From Verticillium longisporum (taxonomy: Eukaryota; Ascomycota; Sordariomycetes; Glomerellales; Plectosphaerellaceae): 64,000 bases of DNA. The notes under the pieces are model-generated. The model was not told the origin of the DNA and ran no database searches. It was given only the letters and a program-made list of their open reading frames with translations. The number at the start of each line of letters is the position of its first letter. Within the stretch, counting starts at the first letter, position 1. The position numbers and the translations under genes are program-made. The stretch lies in the NCBI GenBank assembly GCA_019188255.1, contig JAETXT010000012.1:868001-932000 (forward strand), given 5' to 3'. Below, in pieces: positions 23,978-34,133 of the stretch.

Positions 23978-26566
23978 ATGAGCGGTGCAATTCCTGAAGA
24001 GTTCGATATCATTGTTTGCGGAGGTGGTAGCACAGGGTGTGTCGTTGCTGGGCGGTCAGTCCCCTTTTTCAATGTGCTTCCAAGTCACGTCACTGATGCC
24101 TGTCTGTAGCCTTGCCAATTTGGATCACAATCTCTCCGTCCTCCTCATTGAGGGCGGAGAGAACAATCTCAACAATCCATGGGTCTTCCGGCCTGGTATT
24201 TACCCACGCAACATGAAGCTGGACTCGAAGACGGCCACGTTCTATGAGTCCAGGCCGTCGGAGCATCTGGCAGGCCGCAAGGCTATTGTGCCTTGCGCTA
24301 ACATCCTCGGTGGAGGGTCTTCGATCAACTTCATGGTAAGAACATTCGAGCGATGTCGTTGGAAATTCCATCTTCTAACGAGGGCTAGATGTACACTCGT
24401 GCCTCAGCCTCGGACTACGACGACTTCCAAGCCAAGGGCTGGTCCACGAAGGAGTTGATCCCTTTGATGAAGAAGCACGAGACATACCAGCGTGCTTCTC
24501 ATAACCGGTATATACGGTCGTTCTGCTATGTAAATGGCTTATGCTGACCCACACCCAGGGACACGCACGGCTTCGAAGGCCCGATCAAGGTGTCTTTTGG
24601 CAACTAGTAAGCATAACTTGCTGGATTATTGACGAAGGCTTGTACTCACAACATCAACCAGCACCTATCCTATCAAGGAAGACTTCCTCAGAGCTGCCGA
24701 GTCTCAAGACATTCCTGTGGTCGATGATCTTCAGGACTTGTCCATCGGCCATGGTGCTGAGCATTGGCTTAAGTGGATCAACCGCGACGTGAGTACATCC
24801 GACCACTTCTCAGATAATAGGAGTTGACGAAACCATACAGACTGGCCGCCGCAGTGATAGTGCTCACGCATACATCCATTCCACGCGGTCTGTGCACTCG
24901 AACTTGTATCTAGCCTGCAACACCAAGATCGACAAGGTCATCATCGAGAACGGCCGCGCTGTAGCAGTGCAGACTGTGTAAGAACAACCTTCAACTCAGC
25001 TTGGGCATCAATTAACTTGTGTCAAGACCAATGAAGCCACTCGAGCGCGCACAGATTAAGCCTCGGATTTTCCGAGCTCGCAAGCAGATTGTGGTTTCCT
25101 GCGGAACGCTGTCGTCTCCTCTTGTCCTTCAGCGATCTGGTATTGGTAAGAACTCTGAAGTCTTTTTGAGATTGTGAAGTCAACTTGGTTCTGACCACTC
25201 GCAGGCCACCCTGAAAAGCTCAGGGCAGCAGGCGTAAAGCCCATCGTCGACTTGCCTGGCGTCGGTCTCAACTTCCAGGATCATTATTTGACCTTCTCGG
25301 TCTTCCGAGCAAAGCCTGGAACGGAGAGCTTCGATAACTTTGTCAGAGGTGACCCCGAGACTCAGAAACGTGAGTATTTGTGTCCTTCGTTGCTGGGCCT
25401 CGCTGACATTCCCTAGGCGTCTTCGATGAGTGGAACATCAAGGGCACCGGCCCTCTGGCCACGAACGGCATTGATGCCGGAGTCAAGATCCGTCCCTCAA
25501 AGGAAGAACTCAAAGAGTTCGAAAGGTGGCCGACCCCACACTTCAAGGACGGCTGGAAGTCGTACTTTGAAAACAAGCCTGACAAGCCGGTGATGCACTA
25601 CTCCGTCATTGCTGGGTGGTTCGGAGACCATATGCTCATGTACGTATCGCTCGGACTTCCACGACAGCTTGGGCACTAATCCTCTCCAAACAGGCCCCCC
25701 GGAAACTTCTTCACCATGTTCCACTTCCTCGAGTACCCTTTCTCGCGCGGAAGCACTCACATCACCTCGGCCGACCCTTATGCTAACCCAGACTTCGACG
25801 CTGGTTTCATGAACGATGAGCGCGACATGGTCCCGATGGTTTGGGGCTACATCAAATCGCGCGAGACCGCGCGTCGCATGGATGCCTATGCTGGCGAGGT
25901 CGCGAACATGCACCCTACCTTCAACTACTCATCGCCCGCCAAGGCACTTGATCTCGATCTAGCCTCCACGAACCAGTACGCTCTGCCTGGCAACCTGACT
26001 GCAGGCATCCAGCACGGCAGCTGGACGCAGCCCCTCTGCGAAGCCGAGGCGAGGGCAGACAACAAGTTCACCGTCTCGAGCAGCTGCAAGGACGTGAGGA
26101 AGCCACTTGAGTACAGCAACGACGACATCAAGGCTGTTGAGGAGTGGGTGAAGAGGCACGTCGAAACGACTTGGCACAGTCTTGGAGTAAGTACAGAAAG
26201 ATTATACGGGTTGTCACGTCAGCTGACCAATCTCTAGACCTGTTCAATGGCGCCTCGCGAGGGCAACAGCATCGTCAAGCACGGCGTCCTCGACGAACGC
26301 CTCAATGTACATGGCGTCAAGGGCCTCAAGGTTGCTGACCTCAGTATTTGCCCCGATAACGTGGGTTGCAACACGTAAGCTGCCATCTATAGATGTCTGG
26401 AGTGAGAACAATAGCTAACACGAGAAGATACTCGACTGCCCTTTTGATCGGCGAGAAGGCAGCCATGCTCGTTGCGGAAGACTTGGGCTACTCAGGCGAC
26501 GCTCTCAACATGAAGGTCCCTAACTACCACGCTCCTGGAGAGTTTACACTCGCTTCCCGCCTGTAA
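23978..26566 (+). CDS. Peroxisomal alcohol (methanol) oxidase, GMC family
   Basis: An FAD oxidase converting short primary alcohols and O2 to aldehyde and H2O2. Twelve exons: 23978-24054, 24110-24335, 24389-24507, 24559-24606, 24662-24788, 24841-24977, 25027-25145, 25205-25369, 25417-25639, 25694-26186, 26238-26374, 26428-26566, totalling 670 codons (669 residues), the usual length. Visible features: FAD loop [12 protein letters not shown] signature 1 [12 protein letters not shown], signature 2 [12 protein letters not shown], the active-site His in TTWHSLGTCSM and Asn in [10 protein letters not shown]. It ends in Ser-Arg-Leu, a PTS1 peroxisome signal, as expected for this enzyme. In filamentous fungi such enzymes are induced by methanol or pectin-derived methoxyl groups, or serve as aryl/alkyl alcohol oxidases. 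No frame break despite many introns. Confidence 0.93.
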
Positions 26567-27078
26567 ATTTTCATAGGATCCGTTCTTTGTTTAGTGTTCT
26601 CCAGCCGCTGTCTTTACCTACAGCTTGTATCGAGGCAAATGATGATTGATAATTCATGACCATTCAAATCAGCAAAATGGCATGTCTGCTGCTTTATTTG
26701 AATCATTCTTGACGCCTGTGGGTTGTGGTCAAACGGGCTCGGTGTGTGTGACGAGCAGCGAGGTTCTGTCATGGACTCCTAGCCGAAACAGGATCCGATG
26801 GTCCGGCTAGTGGTGCTTAAAATTTCCGCTTTGAGCCATTCGCGACTCCAGATTGAGGGGTCGGGTCAACCCCCCACGAGCCTACCATGGCCCGGATATA
26901 ATCGGTCCCTAATCCAACCATCCGTCCAACTATTCAAATAATCGACTATGGGAGACTCATATCCGAACATTTTATTACTTCCCTTAGGTAGAGAAAGCCA
27001 TTTGCATCGCAGCAAAGCATTCAGATCAGACACAAAATTAAAAACGAAAAGAACTATCTCAAGGCACCGACCATCGCC
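26567..27078. other. Intergenic / promoter of the Sde182-like gene
   Basis: 512 bases. Contains a GATATAATCGG stretch near 26894 that could be a weak TATA. No gene. Confidence 0.4.
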
Positions 27079-28509
27079 ATGGCTGCACTTGGCCGCACAA
27101 TCCCTTTCACTACCAGGCCTCGCGTCTTCATCTTGACCGATATCACCAACGAACCAGATGATGCTGAGTCGTTCTGCAGGTACCTGACCTACGCCAACCA
27201 GTTCCGAACGGAAGGTGTCGTTGCCTGTACATCAACATGGCTCCGTGACAGGGTGGCCCCGGAAAACCTCCATCAAATCATCGACGGGTACGCCCAAGTA
27301 GTTGACAACCTGAACGCTCACGTTCACCCGAGCCATCCTTATCCCTCAGCCGACTACTTCCGCGACATAGTCAAATCTGGCCCTCCAGTCTATGGCATGG
27401 CTGCTGTAGGTGACGATGTTCCCCTTAGCGAAGGTGGAAAGCTGCTTCTCGAAAGCATTACCTCGCCATCAGAAGCCCCCCTCTGGATCCTCGTCTGGGG
27501 CGGCACGAATGTGCTCGCCCAAGTCCTTCATCACATCCGCGACCGCCCTGATGCCGCTTCCCTCCGCTCAAAACTTCGCGTCTACAGCATTTCCGACCAG
27601 GACGACTCGGGCGCGTGGATTCGCCAACAGTGGCCCGAAATCCTCTACATATGCTCCGTCCACGGCTGGAATCAGTATGCAAATGCCACATGGATCGGCA
27701 TATCCGCCCCTTGCGACCAGACTGGCCCCGACACATCGCGTCTCACTCCTGAGTGGCTGAAGAAGAACATTCAGATTGGACCCTTGGGCGCATGCTACCC
27801 CAACTTTGAATTCATCATTGAGGGCGATACCCCAACCTTCCTCTATCTCATCCAAAATGGCCTCGGAGTCCCGGAGGAGCCCTCCTTCGGTTCTTGGGGC
27901 GGCCGATACCTACCCACTAATGTTTCCGAGCACGGCATTTCGAAGGGCCACCACGCTGACGTCTCCGACATGGTCATCGGTCAGGACGGCAATGTGTACG
28001 TCAGCAACAAGGCCACCATTTGGCGCTGGCGAGCAGCTTTTCAGGACGACTTTGCGGCGCGTATGCAATGGTCATTGTCGCCCGATTTCACAAAGGCGAA
28101 TCATCATCCTGTCATCTCCATCGACGGCGATATCGGTCTGGAGCCACTCCGCCTGGAAGTCGCGGCCGGGAGCACCGTTACACTCGATGCGTCATCGTCG
28201 TATGATCCCGACGAAGACACACTCACGTTCAAGTGGTTCCAGTACCGCGAGCCAAGTGCCAAGCAGACGTATCACACAGCCGAGGTGTCAGAACTTGAAA
28301 TTAAGCCGGTGAACGAGCAGGGCAGCAAGGTTGAGGTGACGATAGCACCGAGGGAGAAGTCGTGCGTGCTGTTCAGGGAGAAGAAGCAGATTGAGAGAGG
28401 GCTGCTGCTGCATCTGATTCTCGAGGTGACAGACAGTGGGACACCGGCATTAACGAGCTATCGCAGGCTGCTGCTTCAGCCATTTGATAAGGATTGGAAG
28501 AGCACCTAA
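27079..28509 (+). CDS. Sde182/DUF1593 nucleoside-hydrolase-like protein
   Basis: A single-exon gene of 476 residues. The first strand reads VFILTDITNEPDDAES, the family's version of the nucleoside-hydrolase metal/ribose loop (DxDxGxDD). Further family features are FRTEGVVACTSTW, the WILVWGGTNVLAQVL strand and a central Gly/Trp-rich loop (SFGSWGGRY). From about residue 365 a C-terminal Ig-like beta domain begins (GSTVTLDASSSYDPDEDTLTFKW). The family (PF07632 plus its C-terminal domain) was first linked to cellulose binding in a marine bacterium, and the fold suggests hydrolysis of a glycosidic bond. The real substrate is not known. There is no signal peptide, so a cytosolic location is likely. 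Codon use and the lack of introns are compatible with older horizontal transfer but do not prove it. Confidence 0.85.
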   Translation: MAALGRTIPFTTRPRVFILTDITNEPDDAESFCRYLTYANQFRTEGVVACTSTWLRDRVAPENLHQIIDGYAQVVDNLNAHVHPSHPYPSADYFRDIVKSGPPVYGMAAVGDDVPLSEGGKLLLESITSPSEAPLWILVWGGTNVLAQVLHHIRDRPDAASLRSKLRVYSISDQDDSGAWIRQQWPEILYICSVHGWNQYANATWIGISAPCDQTGPDTSRLTPEWLKKNIQIGPLGACYPNFEFIIEGDTPTFLYLIQNGLGVPEEPSFGSWGGRYLPTNVSEHGISKGHHADVSDMVIGQDGNVYVSNKATIWRWRAAFQDDFAARMQWSLSPDFTKANHHPVISIDGDIGLEPLRLEVAAGSTVTLDASSSYDPDEDTLTFKWFQYREPSAKQTYHTAEVSELEIKPVNEQGSKVEVTIAPREKSCVLFREKKQIERGLLLHLILEVTDSGTPALTSYRRLLLQPFDKDWKST

Positions 28510-28755
28510 TATTAGAACCTAGGATGACCAGAATTTCAACTTCGTCATTGATGAGTGACTCGTTGGATGATAGTTGCGCCCGCCAATGCACCTTACGCCT
28601 GAAAGTATTGAGTCTCACTATGGAGGTACGATCGTCTATTCTAAGACTACACATCATCATGACATTAAATACATGCAATCAATAACTTCAGGAAGGATCT
28701 AAGTATTTATGCATCATTCAGTCTCATAATCAAAGCTTTTAGCACCCAGCCGAGC

Positions 28756-29051
28756 CTAGAGCCCCCCCTTAGCCAGCCCTTGAGCTGCTACCTCGTTTTG
28801 AATTTGTACGTTCGTCTTGTATGACTTGAACTTCCGCGCAGGCACACCCGCCGCAAACGTTTCGTCAAGTTCCTAGTACGACCGCCCTGCTGTCTCCGGC
28901 TGGCACCACCACAGGTAGGCTAGCGAGAAGAGTATCAGGCTACTAAAGATAAATGCAATCTTAGCACCCAGGTTTCCTTAATCGGGGTTGAATATGAAGG
29001 GGATTAAAAATTGCTAGGCTACATTAATGGAGTTCTATATAGCGTATCCTA
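28756..29051 (-). pseudogene. 3' part of an MFS sugar-transporter gene, cut off by a retroelement
   Basis: On the minus strand this encodes the last membrane segment and cytosolic tail of a sugar porter: KIAFIFSSLILFSLAYLWWC, the family PETAGRSY motif, then a charged tail ending in TAG at 28756-28758. It continues the gene whose front half lies at 39928-41391; the two meet at the duplicated TCCTA. Four in-frame stops lie near the junction (28873-28875, 28978-28980, 29014-29016, 29035-29037). Each is a TAG or TAA where CAG, CAA or a similar codon is expected, that is, C-to-T in a CpA context. Towards 28756 the sequence becomes normal again. This is the pattern of RIP spreading from the inserted element. 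Confidence 0.85.
29047..29051. repeat. Target-site duplication TCCTA, left copy
   Basis: Five bases directly before the left LTR, repeated exactly at 39928-39932 directly after the right LTR. Five bp is the usual length for Ty3/gypsy integrases. Confidence 0.85.
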
Positions 29052-29265
29052 TATCAGGACCTGAGGGAGGTATAAGACCGATAGGGGATCGCCTATTATT
29101 TAATCGTAGGAATTAAGAAGAGAGGACTAAGTATAATAAAGGAATAATTATAAGAAAGGTTAATAGACTAAGATTTAGAGAAGGGCATTAATTATTCTAT
29201 CTTCTTAGAGACCCTTAAAAGATTAATAATTAATCCCTTTACTTATTATATAAGACTCCTTAATA
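29052..29265 (+). repeat. Left LTR (214 bp)
   Basis: Starts TATCAGGACCTGAGGGAGG and ends ACTCCTTAATA. It aligns without gaps to 39714-39927; the differences seen are C/T or G/A. The terminal TA...TA is what RIP would make of the canonical TG...CA. Confidence 0.85.
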
Positions 29266-29882
29266 TAATAATCGATCTACCCCTAAGGAGTAATAATTAT
29301 TAAAATAATATATCGATTAGAGATATATAGAGTATTAGAAGATAGGCTATTATAGGATAATAGATAGAGAATATTAAAGAATTAATATAATTAAAGCTTA
29401 ATATAGAATAAGGATAAAATATTAAGAATAATATATTCGATAATTTATTATTAATTATAAATAAGGAATTAAATTAATAATTAAAGGAAGAATAATATAA
29501 ATTTATAAGGAAAAGGAAATATAAAGAATTAGCTATATTCTAAAAGGGAGACTTAATAAGCTTATTATTAGGAATAATTAATAGATTAATATTAATATTT
29601 AGGGTAATACTTTATAAAGAATTATAAAATATACTCTTTATAAAAATATAATTATTAATTATTTAATATAAAGGGATATCCTAATTAGAACTTAATACCT
29701 TCTTATTTAGCTTTAATATATAATTCTAGCTTAATAAGAAGAGTTTCTATAGAGATATTAATAAAATTATATATATAAATAATTACTTTATTAATACTTT
29801 ATAGTAGAAATAGATATTATATATATAAATAGAATATAGGTCTATTTATAAAGTTATTTAGAGAGTAATAGGGGCTTAGCTA

Positions 29883-31740
29883 ACGTGCATGATAAGCAAG
29901 TGGGCCAAACAAGCAAGTGGGCCACCTGACCACGACCATGCGACGACAGCAGCATCCCGGTGAACCCTAACGCCTTAAATCAATTGAAACTACTTGAAAT
30001 CCTCTTCTTCAGAAGCCCTCGTCTCCAGCTGACAAGTTCGCGCATTATGTCCAGGCTCGCCGCAGACACCGCAGCGCCGTTTCTTCGTCCCGTCCCTTGG
30101 TTGGCGACTGCTTCTCTGACGCGTTTCCTCATTTATCTGGACCTGAACCTCGATATTGGTTTGTATCTCCTGTCCCTCACCTAGAGTTAGACTCCCTCCT
30201 TGCCTGAGACGTGTTTTCTTAGCTCTCCGACGCTTGCTGAGTGTCGCGTTCTCGTCTCGAAGGATCTGGTTCTCCGACTTCAATAGGGCGAGTTGATGCA
30301 TGATTCCACGCGTCCCCTTGGTAAAGTGGTCTATAGCGTTAAGAATCGACGTCGGAGAGCTTCCTTGGTGTCGGGCGATTCGACCTTTAATAAACTCTGA
30401 CTGACAGCTAGCTTCAATCGGGTTGTGAGGCGTTTGGGAGACCCAAGGTTCTGATGTATCGGGGACCCCTCGACGGGCGTCGGTGTCCGTAGCTTCACAT
30501 CCAGCTTTGAAACCACAATTTCGGGGCTCATTGGGACAAGCCCAGCACCTCTGAACCCCCTTGATATTCCTTTCCGTCATAGCTTCTTTGAAAGCTGCGA
30601 AAACGCGGGAAAGAAGTCCTCCTTCGTGATGTGGCTTGTACCTGCCCTCATCTTCTTCTCAATTTGCCGACCGTAGGCCTGCTTTAGCGGGCCAAAACAG
30701 CCAACATCAAGAGGTTGAAGTAGGTGAGATGAATGGGGAGGCATGCATAGCGTAATGATGTTGTTTTCCTTGCAGTAGAGCTCGAACTCAACGGAATGGT
30801 GACTTTGGTGCCCATCTAGGATAAGGAGGCGATATCCGGCCGACCGACGGGGCTTGGTATGCTTGTCAAAATGCTGAATCCATTCTAGACCTTTCTCATT
30901 TGTTGTCCAGCCTTTGTCTGTCGTAGCGATTACCCAGTCGTGAGGTAGAGGGCTGTCTTCGTACCAGCTTGAGAGGTGATTTTTGCCCGCCATAATGATG
31001 AACGGCGGGACACACCACCCGTCTGCGCCAACGCCTTGGATCACTGTCACCCATTCCCGACCTCCTGGTTGGACCATTTTCGTATTAGAACGTCTTTCGG
31101 CGTTCGTAACGACCATTCCGGACCCGATAACGCCCATCATAAACCCAGTCTCATCGAAGTTATAGATATCAGGCTCCGCGATACCGTATTTGGCGATTGT
31201 GTTCTTTACGAGCGCGAACCAATCGCGAATTGCCTCGGGATCTTCGCATTGGGCTCTCTGATAGTCATATCTGCGAAAGAAACGCGTCTTAAGCTCTGGT
31301 TGTCGCCTGACGAAGTTTGAGGCCCAGCGCTTCCCGACACTCGGCGCGTCGCGGTCGGCTAGCAGTCGATTAGCCATATCTTCAACCTCACAAAGCCGGG
31401 GAGGAAATGCTCGGGAATTTAGCTCAAGTATGTATTGAACAATCGTTAACTCCTCGAGCTCCGTCAAATTTCGATTGAGGGGGATCCTGTCGCGTTGCGA
31501 AGTAATACCGCGTAGTCGACGCGTCAAGGTCATTCGGGGAACACCAAAGATATTTGTCGCAGCGCGTATACTGAGATCTGGGTCATTTTGAATAGCCTGA
31601 AGAGCAAGCTGTAATTGACGTTCTTGTGAGGGCGGAGACATCGTTGTTGGTGGAGGAATTAATGGTTAACGTAAGAAGGTCGCGTTTTCGTCGTCAGGTG
31701 GCCCACTTGCTTGTTTGGCCCACTTGCTTATCATGCACGT
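29883..31740 (-). mobile_element. Pogo/Fot-type DNA transposon A (1,858 bp), nested
   Basis: Bounded by perfect 48-bp terminal inverted repeats (29883-29930 and 31693-31740) and flanked by TA on both sides (29881-29882, 31741-31742), the pogo/Tc1 target duplication. The composition is ordinary, not RIP-like, in sharp contrast with the surrounding LTR element. Each TIR contains the subrepeat AAGCAAGTGGGCCA twice, a likely pair of transposase binding sites. It carries one transposase gene on the minus strand. It is a diverged relative of elements B and C with identical length and the same TIR plan. Confidence 0.92.
29990..31641 (-). pseudogene. Transposase of element A (pogo/Fot, DD35D), frameshifted near the end
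   Basis: A cut-and-paste transposase. The first frame (31641 down to 30577) encodes about 354 residues: N-terminal psq-type and CENP-B/Tc5-type helix-turn-helix domains (about 1-140), then a DDE_1 catalytic core with YNFDETGF, LLILDGHQSHHS and HLLQPLDVGCFGPLK, all three Asp present. At about 30597-30602 a G seems missing and the frame changes to one that runs on to 29990. The second frame encodes a coiled coil (LLKSENQILRDENATL) and a CCHC zinc knuckle (CGVCGEPGHNARTC). A second frame inconsistency lies in the 30430-30560 stretch. The catalytic core is intact, so partial activity of a truncated product cannot be excluded. Confidence 0.85.
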
Positions 31741-31742
31741 TA

Positions 31743-32225
31743 TAAATAGGATTAATAGTTTTAAGCCCTTAATTAGAAATATTAAGACTTTATAGATACT
31801 TATAATAATTTAGAAATAAAGCTATTTAAACCTTTATTATAGATCTATAAAATAATACTTTTATTTATAAAACTTAACCTAGATCTTATATAATAGATTA
31901 TAGCTTAGGGAATTCCTTATATAAGAATAAAACTAAATAGAATAATTAAGAGGGTAGAGACTCTATTATAGATTAAGAGAAGCCTAAAATAATATTAAAA
32001 TAATAAAGAGAGAAACTAAGATAATCTATAATAAATTTAAAATAAGATTTATAGAAGAATAATTAATAAATAATTATAAAGAAGAGATAACCGAAAACTA
32101 AATAGCTAATTAAATTAATTTATTATATTTTATAAATTAATAATAGAATAATAATAAATAAATAGAAGAAGGCCTAAGGCTCTAAATAATATTAAATACT
32201 ATAATTATAATAAATATAAATATTA
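31743..32225. other. RIP-degraded LTR-element interior
   Basis: AT-rich sequence between nested elements A and B. Dense stops in all frames. Probably former retroelement coding sequence, but no motif is secure. Confidence 0.6.
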
Positions 32226-32227
32226 TA

Positions 32228-34085
32228 ACGTAATCCACAAGCGAGTGGTTCACCCATGCGAGTGGTTCACTTCACCCCGACCCGACAAACATTCCGAGGA
32301 AAACCTCAACCCAAACGCCGTAAATCAATTAAAATCACTCCTCCTCGTCTTTTGCAGACGATGAGATAGCTACCTGACAAGTTCTCGCGTTGTGGCCGGT
32401 CTTCCCGCATACGCTACAGCATCGTTTCTTCGGCTGGGACCACGACGCGGGACCCGGGTTCTGCAGCGTTTCCTCTTTTATCTGGATATCTACTTCCTTC
32501 TGAGCAATCTTGTCCTGTCCCTCGCCTACAGCCATGCTTCCTCCTTCCCGGAGACGTAGCTTTTGGCCCTCCGGCGTCGGCTTAGTGTAGCATTTTCCTC
32601 TCGAAGGATCATAACCTCTGACTTCAAAAGAGCGATCTGGTGCATAACACCCCGCGTCCCCTTCGCAAGATAGTCAACAGCATCTAAAATTGACGTTGGG
32701 GAGCTTCCCTGGTGGCGTGAGATTCGCCCTTTGATGAAGTCAGTCTGGGAACCTGCCTCGAGCAGGTTAGTGGGCGTCTTAGAGACCCAAGAATCACGCT
32801 CCCCGTGGGACGTCCCCGGAGGCGTCGTCGTCCTCAACCTCACATCCAGCTTTGACAGGACTGTTTCCGGGTTATGGGGGACAAGCCCCGCTCCTCGAAA
32901 GCCTCCCTGGATGTTTTTCTGTCATTGCTTGCTGAAATGCAGCCGAAAACGCCGGGAAGAAGTCCTCTTTGCTGATGTGCGTTGTACCCGCCCTCATCCT
33001 ATCCTCGATTTGCCGACCGTATGCTTTCTTTAGTGGGCCAAAACACCCAACATCGAGAGGCTGGAGTAGATGTGACGAATGAGGAGGCATACAGAGTGTG
33101 ATGATGTTGTTCTCCTTGCAGTAGAGTTCGAAGTCGACCGAGTGGTGACTTTCGTGGCCATCCAGGATCAGTAGGCGATAACCGCCCGAAGTACGGGACT
33201 TTGTATGCCTGTCAAAATGCCGAATCCATTCCAGACCAATATCATTCGTCGTCCAGCCGTTTGGAGATGTTGCGATTCTCCAGTCGCGAGAAATCGCGTC
33301 GTCCTGGTACCAGCTCGAGAGGTGGTACTTGCCCGAAACCACGATGAACGGCGGGACGGAGAAACCCAACGCGCCAACGCCCTGGATCACCGTAACCCAT
33401 TCCCGGTTGCCTGGCTGCCTCATCTTCACATTGGACCGTCTTTCCGAACTGGTCACGACCATTCCGTTGGCGATAACGCCCATCTGGAAGCCGGTCTCGT
33501 CAAAGTTGTACATGTCAGCCTCTTGGATGCCGTACTTGGCGATCATGTTATGCACGAGGCGGAACCACGCGTTTATCGCGTCCGGATCTTCGCATTGGGC
33601 CCTCTTGTAGTCGTACTTGCGAAAGAAACGCGTCCGGAGCTCTGGTTGCCGTTTGACGAAGTTTGCGGCCCAGTTCTTCCCGACGCGTGGCGCGTCACGG
33701 TCGGCAAGCAGGCGATTCGCCATATCTCCGACCTCACCCAACCGGGGAGGGTAAGATCGCGCATCTAGGTCAAGGATATATTCGACAATAGTTTTCTCTT
33801 CTAGTACTGTTAATTTGGCAGAATTGGGCGGGCTTTCGCGTCGGGAGGGTTTGCCCTTCTGGCGTCGGAGGAGCGTCGTTAAGGGGACGGTGTAGATCCT
33901 CGCAGCACTCCGGGCGCTTAGGTTCGGGTCATTGTCCATAGCTTGGATAGCAAGGAATAATTGACCTTCTTTTGAAAGAGTCTCCATCGCGGGCGGAGGT
34001 GGAATCTGTAGAATTCAGGTGTAGGTCGTGGGCCCGGGCGAAGTGAACCACTCGCTTGGGTGAACCACTCGCTTGTGGATTACGT
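32228..34085 (-). mobile_element. Pogo/Fot-type DNA transposon B (1,858 bp), nested
   Basis: Terminal inverted repeats of about 50 bp starting ACGTAATCCACAAGCGAGTG, with one or two mismatches between ends, flanked by TA. Each TIR holds two copies of a motif beginning GCGAGTGGTTCAC. Its sequence is the reverse complement of element C apart from one base. Like A, it shows no RIP although it sits in RIP-mutated DNA. Confidence 0.92.
32335..33987 (-). pseudogene. Transposase of element B, C-terminal part frameshifted
   Basis: The open frame 33987-32872 encodes 371 residues with helix-turn-helix domains (about 1-140) and the full DD35D core: Asp163 (YNFDETGF), Asp276 (LLILDGHES) and Asp312 (LQPLDVG). 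An extra A in the AAAAA run near 32930 shifts the frame just after the core. The remainder is readable in other frames down to 32335: a coiled coil (EVMILREENATLSRRRR), another one-base shift at the AAAA run near 32560, and a CCHC knuckle (CSVCGKTGHNARTC). The catalytic part is complete; the zinc-knuckle tail is disconnected. Confidence 0.87.
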
Positions 34086-34133
34086 TATATATATTTATAA
34101 AGGAGATTATAAACCCTAGAAATTCTACTATTA

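Noticed and set aside
33205..33768. 187-residue frame antisense to the element B transposase, repeated in element C
   Set aside because: Shadow of the transposase gene; composition follows the opposite-strand codons.
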